From: Actinomycetota bacterium
GTDB taxonomy: Bacteria > Actinomycetota > Acidimicrobiia > Acidimicrobiales > Ilumatobacteraceae
Assembly (NCBI GenBank): GCA_010024485.1
Contig: RGGX01000031.1
Location: 1-10,501 of the forward strand
Reading direction: 5' to 3'
Length of the DNA: 10,501 bases
The notes under the pieces were generated by a model. That model ran no database searches. It had not been told where the DNA came from and saw only the letters and a program-made list of their open reading frames with translations. Of the stretch, positions 1-6,203 are shown one piece after another; position 1 is the stretch's first letter; every line of letters begins with the position of its first letter. Both the position numbers and the translations under genes were made by a program.

Positions 1-666
1 GCGTTGGAGGAGTCCGGCGGCGACGACTCCCTCACCGCCTTCTCCCCGACACTCGGCGGCGCCCTGCTCCCCGTCGACACCATCGACCGGGTCGCCGAGG
101 ACCCGCGGCCCATGATGATCGGCACCACCCGAGACGAGATGCACCTCTTCACCGCCTTCGACCCCGCGGTGAACGGTCTCGATGACGCCGGTGCCCTCGC
201 CCGCTACCGCGGGTGGTTCGACACCGGGGCCGAGGAGGCGCTCGCCCGATACCGGAGCCGTCGACCCGATCACACCCCCGGCCAACTCGTCTCAGCGGCG
301 CAGACCGACCAGATCTTCCGACACCCCGCCCGACGGCTGGTCGAGCGCAGAACGGCACCGACCCATCTCTGGTGGTTCACCTTCGCCACACCGGCATTCG
401 ACGGCGTTCTCGGCGCCTGCCACGCCCTCGACATCCCATTCGCCCTCGACAACCTCCACCGACCGGGCGTCGAGATCTTTACCGGCGACGGCCCCGACCG
501 CCAGGGGCTCGCCGACCGGTTCAGCGCCGCGATCACCTCGTTCGCCCGCGATGATGACCCGGGTTGGCCCTCCGCCGAGAGCGGCACCGTCATCCTCGAC
601 GGCAGCGACACCCGCACCGTCGCGCACCCCGAGCCTGAACTCCTCGAGGTGTGGGACCAGCGATGA
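1..666 (+). CDS. Type-B carboxylesterase, C-terminal part (5' truncated by window)
   Basis: This is the last ~221 residues of an alpha/beta-hydrolase of the carboxylesterase type B family (p-nitrobenzyl esterase / cholinesterase-like), which hydrolyses carboxylic esters through a Ser-Glu-His triad. Two triad members are visible. The acidic residue lies in the GTTRDE motif (Glu codon 136-138, as in GxxxDEG of cholinesterases). The His lies in GACHALDIPF (codon 421-423), followed by the family's typical DIPF-aLDN stretch. The nucleophile elbow (GESAG) would lie upstream of the window, so activity cannot be judged from here. The frame is open to base 1; the TTG at position 4 is not a real start. 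The stop overlaps the ATG of the next gene (ATGA), which indicates co-transcription and probable translational coupling with the P1 aminopeptidase. The substrate is unknown. The family call is firm. Confidence 0.88.
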   Translation, partial: ALEESGGDDSLTAFSPTLGGALLPVDTIDRVAEDPRPMMIGTTRDEMHLFTAFDPAVNGLDDAGALARYRGWFDTGAEEALARYRSRRPDHTPGQLVSAAQTDQIFRHPARRLVERRTAPTHLWWFTFATPAFDGVLGACHALDIPFALDNLHRPGVEIFTGDGPDRQGLADRFSAAITSFARDDDPGWPSAESGTVILDGSDTRTVAHPEPELLEVWDQR

Positions 667-1733
667 GCACCGGGGCGCGCTCGGACGCACCCGCCGCATC
701 GCCGCGACTGGGCGTCGGCTCGGTCACCGACGTGCCCGGGGTGCTCCTCGGACACCACCAGCGGACCGGTCCGGGGTGGCGGACCGGCACCACGGTCGTG
801 ATGTCTCGAACCGGATTCACCGCGGGGGTCGACGTTCGCGGAGGCGGCCCCGGGACCAGGGAGACCGACGCGCTCCGACCCGGCAATCTGGTCTCCACCA
901 TCCACGCCGTCTGCCTGTCCGGCGGGAGCGCCTACGGCCTCGCCGCCGCCGACGGTGTGGTGGCGCGACTCGAGCAGCTCGGACTCGGCCATCCGGTCGG
1001 AGCGGATCCGGCCCATGTGGTCCCGGTCGTACCGGCGGCCGTCATCTTCGACCTCGGACGGGGTGGTCGGTTCGAGAACCGGCCCGATGCCGGATTCGGA
1101 ACGCGGGCAACGAGGCGGGTGTCGGCCCGGAACGCCGCGCGCGGATCCATCGGCGCCGGCACCGGCGCGATCTCCGGCGGACTGGCCGGCGGCATCGGTT
1201 CCGCCTCGATGGTCATCGGAGAGGACGCGGACCGCGTGACCGTCGCGGCCCTCGCCGTGGTCAACTCACACGGCTCGGTGATCGACGAGGACACCGGCCT
1301 CCCGCGCGTGCACGACGGAAGCCTCACGACGCCCTCGGCGACACGGCGACGCGCTCTCGTCGAGGCCGTTCGACGTTCCCGGCGAGGACCGAACGATCCC
1401 GCCTCGGGTGAGCTCAACACCACGCTCGTCATCGTCACCACCGATGCCGTCATCGATGGCACCGAGGCGACCCGCATCGCCACGGTCGCCCAGGACGGAC
1501 TGGCCCGCGCGATCAGACCGGTCCACTCACTCTTCGACGGCGACACGGTGTTCACGCTCTCGACCGGACGTGTGCCGCTCACCGGGGAGAGTCGACCGGG
1601 GGACCTCAACCTCCTGTCGGCGGCCGCAGCCGACTGCGCCGCGCTCGCCTGCACCGATGCGGTGATCTCCGCCGAGGCGCACTCCGGCGCGCCCTCGTAC
1701 ACCGAACTCACCGGCAGGGCGACCCGTGGCTGA
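663..1733 (+). CDS. P1/S58 family self-processing aminopeptidase (DmpA/NylC-like)
   Basis: This 356-residue protein belongs to the peptidase S58 (P1) family, N-terminal nucleophile-type hydrolases that cut themselves into alpha and beta chains. Known members include DmpA (L-aminopeptidase/D-Ala-esterase), BapA (beta-peptidyl aminopeptidase) and NylC (nylon oligomer hydrolase). Conserved features are VTDVPGVLLGHH near the N-terminus, the GGxPGTRETD block (61-69), GGSAYGLAAADGV (87-99), the glycine-rich GAGTGAISGGLAGGIGSAS (164-182), and ELNTTLVIVTTDA (250-262). By analogy with NylC (Asn/Thr cleavage), autoproteolysis should occur between Asn252 and Thr253, exposing Thr253 as nucleophile of a ~104-residue beta chain. 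I chose ATG 663, which overlaps the esterase stop (ATGA) and has GGGA six nt upstream; an in-frame GTG at 651 would add only four residues. There is no signal peptide, so it is probably cytoplasmic. The true substrate (D-amino ester, beta-peptide or amide) is not determinable. Confidence 0.9.
   Translation: MSTGARSDAPAASPRLGVGSVTDVPGVLLGHHQRTGPGWRTGTTVVMSRTGFTAGVDVRGGGPGTRETDALRPGNLVSTIHAVCLSGGSAYGLAAADGVVARLEQLGLGHPVGADPAHVVPVVPAAVIFDLGRGGRFENRPDAGFGTRATRRVSARNAARGSIGAGTGAISGGLAGGIGSASMVIGEDADRVTVAALAVVNSHGSVIDEDTGLPRVHDGSLTTPSATRRRALVEAVRRSRRGPNDPASGELNTTLVIVTTDAVIDGTEATRIATVAQDGLARAIRPVHSLFDGDTVFTLSTGRVPLTGESRPGDLNLLSAAAADCAALACTDAVISAEAHSGAPSYTELTGRATRG
1716..1728 (+). promoter_or_regulatory. 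Ribosome binding site and GTG start of the panC-like gene
   Basis: AGGG at 1716-1719 lies six nt before GTG 1726, inside the 3' end of the P1 aminopeptidase gene. It supports the GTG start, and hence an 8-nt overlap of the two genes. The protein then begins with the usual PanC N-terminal pattern (VITTCEEMSTLAR), so the missing part of this PanC is internal and is not a wrongly called start. Confidence 0.6.
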
Positions 1734-2436
1734 GCCGACGGTGATCACCACCTGCGAGGAGATGTCCACCCTCGCTCGGTCCTGGCGCCTCGAGGGTCTC
1801 TCGCACGCCGTGGTCCCGACCCTCGCGCGGTGCGCCAACGAGTCCGTCGATGCCGTCTTCGTCCCGACGGTCGACGAGATCTACCCGAACGGCCCCTCCG
1901 CCGACATCGACCCGGGCCCGGTCGCCGAGCCACTCGAGGGGACGTATCGACCGGGTCACTTCGAGGGGGTGGCAACCGTGGTCGTCAGACTCCTCGATGT
2001 GGTCGCCCCGACCATCGCCCTCTTCGGAGAGAAGGACGCGCAGCAGTTGGCCGTGATCCGGTCGGTCTGCGGGCAGCACACCCCCAAGGTCGAGATCGTC
2101 GGCATGCCGACCATCCGAGAACCCGACGGACTGGCACTGTCGAGCCGCAACGCCCACCTCGACCCCGAAGCACGCGGGGCCGCGACGGCGATCCATCGCG
2201 CCCTCCTCGAGATCACCCGGGCCTGGTCGACAGGATGCGCGGAGACCAATCGACTGTCGAGCATCGGCAGCGAGATCATCGCCGAGGCCGGCGGTGACTG
2301 CGACTACGTGGCGATCGTCGACCCCGAGACCTTCACCACCCCGGACACGGCGAGCGGAGGCGACCTGATCGTCACCGCCGCATGGTTCGGCGGAGTGCGC
2401 CTCCTCGACGCCCTCCCGCTCGGCGCCGCGACCTGA
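1726..2436 (+). CDS. panC: PanC-like (pantoate--beta-alanine ligase) protein lacking the HxGH segment
   Basis: Canonical PanC (~280 residues) condenses pantoate and beta-alanine with ATP via pantoyl-adenylate in vitamin B5/CoA synthesis. This protein has 236 residues and aligns with PanC at both ends. The N-terminus VITTCEEMSTLAR...AVVPT (6-32) matches the start of PanC up to the VPT of VPTMGxLHxGH. Then VDAVFVPTVDEIYPNG (41-56), YRPGHFEGVATVV (74-86), FGEKDAQQL (100-108; Lys103 and Gln residues of the active site) and DGLALSSRN (134-142) follow. Right after Pro31-Thr32 about 49 residues are absent compared with E. coli PanC. These carry the HxGH ATP-binding motif and NPxQF, whose Gln binds pantoate. 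The frame is intact and there is no stop, so this is an in-frame deletion. By known PanC mechanism it should not make pantoyl-adenylate. It may be a decaying duplicate, a repurposed fold or an assembly error. Start GTG; overlaps the upstream gene by 8 nt. Confidence 0.85.
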   Translation: MAEPTVITTCEEMSTLARSWRLEGLSHAVVPTLARCANESVDAVFVPTVDEIYPNGPSADIDPGPVAEPLEGTYRPGHFEGVATVVVRLLDVVAPTIALFGEKDAQQLAVIRSVCGQHTPKVEIVGMPTIREPDGLALSSRNAHLDPEARGAATAIHRALLEITRAWSTGCAETNRLSSIGSEIIAEAGGDCDYVAIVDPETFTTPDTASGGDLIVTAAWFGGVRLLDALPLGAAT

Positions 2437-2441
2437 TCAAC

Positions 2442-3284
2442 TCACGACCCGAGTAGCTCGGGGCCAGCGACGAGCACCACGGCAAGCACCACCCCGTTGA
2501 AGAGGGCGTGCCCGATGATCGACGGCCACAGGCGGCCGGTGAGCAACGTCGCCGCGCCGAACACGGCGCCGACCCCGGAGAGCACGATGGCGAGACCGAG
2601 GCCGCCCGAACCGGAGGGATCGACGTGGACCGCCCCGAACACGATCGCCTGGGTGACGACCGCGACCACCCTCCCGAGACGGGGGACGAGAGCCGGCAGG
2701 ATCACCCCTCGGAAGACGACCTCCTCCACCAGTGGGGCCGCGACCACCGCCGCGACGGCGGTGATGATCACCGTCAACGTCAACCCACGATCCTCGAACA
2801 GACCGTCGGTGTTCGAGCCGATATCGACACCGAGGCCGAGCAGCGCCGCGGCGAGTACGGCCTGGGCGACCACCGCCGACAGCCACACCAGGGCACCGAT
2901 ACCGACATCGGCCAGCCGCGGTCGGCCGATGACGGAACGACCGGCCGACAGGCCCTGCCCGAGACGACGACCCATCCGCCTCAGCGACCAGACGAGCGGG
3001 GGCACGTAACCGACCACGGTGAGCACACCGATCGAGATCCACTCGGGCAGCCCGAGCTCCTCGCCGACGGCGTAGCCGAGCCCACCTGCCAGAAGCGACA
3101 GGAGCAGCACGGCGAGGGCGAGCAGCGCTTCCCGCAGACCGCCGCTCGATCCCGGCGCGACCGTCGGGTCGGAGGGTCGATCGAGCGGGGGTGTCCACGA
3201 CCGCCCGTCGAAGTAGCGGGGTCCATCCCGGTCATGCCAACCAACGGGCGGGATTCCGGGCGGAGGGGGTGGGAGCATCGACAT
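2442..3284 (-). CDS. CPBP family intramembrane metalloprotease with DUF2510-like N-terminus
   Basis: This 280-residue polytopic membrane protein is of the CPBP (CAAX protease / bacteriocin-processing, Abi) family, related to Rce1. The three family motifs are present: EEVVFRG (Glu187-Glu188, Arg192), FGAVH (Phe216, His220) and HALFN (His259, Asn263), so the active site looks complete. Hydrophobic segments lie roughly at 53-73, 82-100, 126-152, 168-185, 203-221, 225-249 and 253-275. The first ~35 residues are Pro-rich and contain PPVGWHDRDGPRYFDGRSWTPP, similar to DUF2510, a short cytoplasmic segment frequent before membrane domains in Actinobacteria. Start ATG 3284 has GAGG ten nt upstream; ATG 3278 would lose only two residues. 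It is convergent with the panC-like gene (5-bp gap) and divergent from the FAD oxidoreductase (64-bp gap). The substrate is unknown. Confidence 0.88.
   Translation of the reverse strand: MSMLPPPPPGIPPVGWHDRDGPRYFDGRSWTPPLDRPSDPTVAPGSSGGLREALLALAVLLLSLLAGGLGYAVGEELGLPEWISIGVLTVVGYVPPLVWSLRRMGRRLGQGLSAGRSVIGRPRLADVGIGALVWLSAVVAQAVLAAALLGLGVDIGSNTDGLFEDRGLTLTVIITAVAAVVAAPLVEEVVFRGVILPALVPRLGRVVAVVTQAIVFGAVHVDPSGSGGLGLAIVLSGVGAVFGAATLLTGRLWPSIIGHALFNGVVLAVVLVAGPELLGS
2448..2462. terminator. Short GC hairpin beyond the panC-like stop
   Basis: CCCGAG (2448-2453) and CTCGGG (2457-2462) form a perfect 6-bp stem with a 3-nt TAG loop, starting 11 nt after the panC-like stop. No T-run follows, and the hairpin overlaps the last codons of the opposing protease gene. 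It could act as a U-tract-less terminator for the esterase-P1-panC operon, or it may be a chance result of the codons there. Confidence 0.3.
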
Positions 3285-3335
3285 CAGCAGGGCGCCTCGG
3301 TGGCCGCCGAGCGGTCCTCGGAGCGACCCGACTCG

Positions 3336-3351
3336 TAGTCTGTCACCCGTG
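3336..3351 (+). promoter_or_regulatory. Putative -10 element and leaderless GTG start of the FAD oxidoreductase gene
   Basis: TAGTCT at 3336-3341 fits the actinobacterial -10 pattern TANNNT and is followed seven nt later by GTG 3349, so transcription would begin at or next to the start codon. No Shine-Dalgarno sequence is within reach (the nearest GGAG is over 20 nt away). I see no convincing -35 hexamer at 16-18 nt. The leaderless reading is inferred from spacing alone. Confidence 0.45.
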
Positions 3352-4737
3352 GGTCACCGCGAGTCATTGTGGTACGACACTCTGCCCGAGGAGGTCCGTG
3401 TCGACGGCGAACCGATGGAGGGTCCCGTCACCTGCGACACGGTGATCGTCGGGGGTGGACTCACCGGACTCTGGACCGCCCTCTACCTCCTCGAGCGCGA
3501 ACCCGGCATGGACGTGGTGGTGATCGATCGGACCGGAGTCGGCACCGGGGCGAGCGGACGCAACGGCGGGTGGTGTTCGACGCTGCTGCCGATGAGCCTC
3601 GACCGTATGGCGCGTCAACACGGACGGGCGGCGGCCCGCCGGATGCAGGTCGCCATGCACTCCACCCTCGATGAGATCGAGCGCGTCGTCACCGAGCACG
3701 ACATCGACGCCGGGTTCCGACGCGGCGGGTCGATCACCGCGGCACGGAGCGCCCCCCAGGAGGGTCGGATCGCGCACGAGATCTCCCGCTACCGCGAGTT
3801 CGGCTTCGACGAGGACGACTACCGCCTCCTCGACGCCGACGAGGCGGCCGACCGCTGCGCGATGACCCGTATCCGAGGGGCCCTCTACACCCCGCACTGC
3901 GCCGCGGCGCACCCGGCCCGCCTCACCCACGGAGTCGCCCGCCTCGCGGTCGCCGCCGGAGCCCGGATCCTCTCGCCGGTGCGAGCGGAACGCATCGAGC
4001 CCTGTCAGGTGACCACCGACCGGGGGGTCATCTCGGCTCGTGTCGTCGTGCGCGCGACCGAGGGGTACACCTCCGACCTGCAGGGCGAGCATCGGACCAT
4101 GATCCCGCTGTACTCGATGATGGTCGCCACCGAACCGCTCGACGCCTCGACCTGGGATGCCATCGGCCTGCGCGAACGCGAGACCTTCGACGACGGCCGC
4201 CACATGGTCATCTACGGGCAGCGCACCGCTGACGACCGCTTCGCCTTCGGAGGTCGGGGCGCGCCCTATCACTTCGGCTCGCGCATCGAGGACAACTACG
4301 ACACCGACGAACGGGTCCGCTCCGCGATCACCGAGACCCTCATCGACCTCTTCCCGATGCTCAGCGAGGTCCGCTTCACCCACCACTGGGGCGGGCCGCT
4401 CGCGGCGCCGCGCGACTGGGCCTGCTCGGTCGACTTCGATCGACGGACCGGTCTGGCGCGCGCCGGCGGCTACGTGGGTGACGGGGTGAGCACCACGAAT
4501 CTGGCCGGCCGCACCCTCGCCACCATGATCGCCGGGGAGGCCCGAGCCGGCGATGACGAGCTGCTCCGCCTCCCCTGGGTCGGACACCGTTCACGACGCT
4601 GGGAACCCGAGCCGGTGCGATGGCTCGGGATCAACGCCGGACGTCGAGCCGCCGACATCGCCGATCGAATCGAGGAGCGGACCGGCAAGGAGAGCCAGTT
4701 CTTCGGCGGGGTCCTCGACGGCCTCCTCGGCCGCTGA
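3349..4737 (+). CDS. FAD-dependent oxidoreductase (DAO superfamily, amine/amino-acid oxidase type)
   Basis: This 462-residue flavoenzyme has the DAO fold (PF01266), shared with glycine, sarcosine and gamma-glutamylputrescine oxidases, which oxidise a C-N bond with FAD and usually pass electrons to O2. The dinucleotide-binding motif VIVGGGLTGLWTA (32-44) is followed by an acidic residue closing the second strand (Asp60). GASGRNGGWC (67-76) is a hallmark of the PuuB-like branch. SLWYDTLPE at residues 6-14, before the Rossmann strand, is conserved in that branch and supports the upstream GTG start over ATG codons further in. The C-terminal GGYVGDGVSTTNLAGRT (~372-388) is the second FAD-contacting region. 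No signal peptide or membrane segment is seen. It stands alone between a divergent and a convergent neighbour (8-bp gap to the ProA-like gene). A PuuB-type oxidase makes an aldehyde, and an aldehyde dehydrogenase-fold gene lies next door, but on the other strand. The exact substrate is unknown. Confidence 0.87.
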   Translation: MGHRESLWYDTLPEEVRVDGEPMEGPVTCDTVIVGGGLTGLWTALYLLEREPGMDVVVIDRTGVGTGASGRNGGWCSTLLPMSLDRMARQHGRAAARRMQVAMHSTLDEIERVVTEHDIDAGFRRGGSITAARSAPQEGRIAHEISRYREFGFDEDDYRLLDADEAADRCAMTRIRGALYTPHCAAAHPARLTHGVARLAVAAGARILSPVRAERIEPCQVTTDRGVISARVVVRATEGYTSDLQGEHRTMIPLYSMMVATEPLDASTWDAIGLRERETFDDGRHMVIYGQRTADDRFAFGGRGAPYHFGSRIEDNYDTDERVRSAITETLIDLFPMLSEVRFTHHWGGPLAAPRDWACSVDFDRRTGLARAGGYVGDGVSTTNLAGRTLATMIAGEARAGDDELLRLPWVGHRSRRWEPEPVRWLGINAGRRAADIADRIEERTGKESQFFGGVLDGLLGR

Positions 4738-4751
4738 TTCGAACCTCAGCG
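4732..4751. terminator. Inverted repeat spanning both stop codons of a convergent pair
   Basis: CGCTGA (4732-4737) and TCAGCG (4746-4751) are perfect inverted copies around an 8-nt centre that includes TTCGAA. Each arm contains the stop codon of one gene (FAD oxidoreductase on plus, ProA-like on minus). No T-run follows. It is a possible weak bidirectional terminator; two facing TGA stops already give three of the six pairs, so chance is plausible. Confidence 0.3.
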
Positions 4752-6203
4752 ACGGATGTCGTGGTCGTCGAAACGCGCCAGATGCCGCACCGTGTGGACC
4801 GATGACCCGGACAGGATCGCCGACCGTCCGAGCAGCCGACCGTTCTCCCAGTTGGACAGTCCGAGCTCCGGGGCTCGCAGCGCGTACTGACCATCGACCC
4901 AGCGCGTGAAGCCGTCGCCGACAAACGGGGCATCGACCGATCCGTAGACACGCTCGACCACATCGGGATCCTCGGTGAGCACCGACACGACGAAATGCGG
5001 GCTGTGCCGGTTGCACAGTCCGATCGACTCGTCGAGATCGTCGACGACGTGCACCGTGATCTCCGGGCGGTCGTCCCACTCCCACTCGACACCGAGCTGA
5101 TCGATCTCGATCTGGGCGACCTCGACCCCTTCGGTCTCGGGCCAGTAGGGCCGCGTGGCATCGGTGAGATGGACCGTCGCTCCAGCGTGCGCCCTCCCAG
5201 CTCGGGCCAGTGCCTCGGCGACCAGCGGGATCAACTCCTCGGCTGCCGCGCGCGGCACGCAGCACACGTTCAGCGTGTTGCACACCTTGCGGTCGAGGCT
5301 GTGCTCGACCACCGCGGAGAGACGGTCGCGACGCACGTCATCGGCGACGAGCATCCACGCTCCCCCCGTTCCGTGGAGGCTGACCGGCACCCCGGACGAA
5401 CGGGCCACCGCGCCGAGATCGGCCACCGCCCGGCCGGAACCGCGCGCCACAGCCAAGGAGAGCCGCTGGTCGGAGAAGAGCGCGTAGCCGGCCCCGTGCG
5501 AGGAGGCGTCGACCAGACCGACCGCACCGCTCGGGAGTCCGGACTCGACGAGCGCCGGCTCCAGCACCGACTCGAGGATCGCCCGAGCCGTGTCGAGGGC
5601 ATCGGAGCCGATTCTCAGCACCGCGGTATTGCCGGTTCGCAGGACCCCCGCCGCGTCGACCACGACGTTCGGACGCCCCTCGAACACGAACCCGACAACG
5701 CCGAGGGGCGCGCGACGGGTCTCGATCCTCCACGACCCGTGTTCGACGGTGTCGAGCACACCACCTCGATCAGCGGGTGCCCCAGCCCACATCGTCAACC
5801 CCTCCGCCATGTCAGCGATCATCCGGTCATCGAGACGCAGACGGGAGGTGGAGCGACCGCGGGCCGCCGCCTTGTCCACGTCGGCCTGGTTCACAGCCGT
5901 CAACGCCGACCGCACGCCGGGGTCGCGGAGTCGGGCGGCGGCTGCGACGAAGAACCCGGTGATCTCCTCGTCGGAGCAGTGCTCGAGACCCGTGAAGGCG
6001 TTCGAGGCCGCGGACACCGCGCGGTCGGCAGCCCGGATGTCGTCAGCCCTGACGTGCACCAGTGACTCGTCGGCGACCAGGAGCCGATCACCCTCGACGA
6101 AGGCGGCCGCAAGTTCTGCATCGACCTCGAGCACCCGGTCGCCACCCACGACGATGACCTGACCGGCCGTGAGGCGCCCCAGCGGCCGCGTGCGCCCGGT
6201 CAT
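4746..6203 (-). CDS. ProA-like (gamma-glutamyl phosphate reductase family) aldehyde dehydrogenase, divergent
   Basis: This 485-residue protein has the ALDH fold closest to ProA, which reduces gamma-glutamyl phosphate to glutamate semialdehyde with NADPH in proline synthesis. PLGVVGFVFEGRPNVVVDAA (166-185) and the following TGNTAVLRIGS (190-200) match the ProA nucleotide-binding region. ARGSGR (253-258), HGTGGAW (277-283) and KVCNTLN (306-312), with the expected catalytic Cys308, are also recognisable. Departures from ProA (~417 residues) are clear. There are about 70 extra N-terminal residues with a beta-rich VIVVGGDRVLEVDAEL pattern. The usual GGIGVCH is replaced by HGTGGAW, and the C-terminal G-x-E-GIST-H-RGP-GLE block is replaced by APELGLSNWENGRLLGRSA. 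It may therefore act on another acyl-phosphate or acyl-CoA/semialdehyde substrate. No ProB kinase gene is nearby. It is downstream of, and overlaps by 4 nt (ATGA), the Gfo/Idh/MocA gene. Family firm; substrate unsure. Confidence 0.78.
   Translation of the reverse strand: MTGRTRPLGRLTAGQVIVVGGDRVLEVDAELAAAFVEGDRLLVADESLVHVRADDIRAADRAVSAASNAFTGLEHCSDEEITGFFVAAAARLRDPGVRSALTAVNQADVDKAAARGRSTSRLRLDDRMIADMAEGLTMWAGAPADRGGVLDTVEHGSWRIETRRAPLGVVGFVFEGRPNVVVDAAGVLRTGNTAVLRIGSDALDTARAILESVLEPALVESGLPSGAVGLVDASSHGAGYALFSDQRLSLAVARGSGRAVADLGAVARSSGVPVSLHGTGGAWMLVADDVRRDRLSAVVEHSLDRKVCNTLNVCCVPRAAAEELIPLVAEALARAGRAHAGATVHLTDATRPYWPETEGVEVAQIEIDQLGVEWEWDDRPEITVHVVDDLDESIGLCNRHSPHFVVSVLTEDPDVVERVYGSVDAPFVGDGFTRWVDGQYALRAPELGLSNWENGRLLGRSAILSGSSVHTVRHLARFDDHDIRR

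Noticed and set aside
182..1411. Long plus-strand open frame (~409 codons) across the esterase and P1 genes
   Set aside because: It is an Arg/Pro/Ser-rich shadow frame typical of GC-rich DNA, shows no family pattern, and is covered by two well-recognised genes.
1816..1830. A frameshift hiding the missing PanC segment in another frame
   Set aside because: Both flanks are in the same frame and directly adjacent in the DNA, so there are no extra bases that could encode the missing ~49 residues.
3364..4587. Minus-strand open frame of ~407 codons opposite the FAD oxidoreductase
   Set aside because: No hydrophobic core or motif pattern; the plus-strand frame has a full FAD-binding fold.
4738..4743. 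TTCGAA palindrome between the FAD oxidoreductase and ProA-like genes as an operator
   Set aside because: A six-base palindrome between two gene ends is expected by chance and is not near a start codon.
4995..6065. Plus-strand open frame of ~356 codons opposite the ProA-like gene
   Set aside because: Antisense shadow with low-complexity charged composition; the minus-strand frame has the ALDH motifs.
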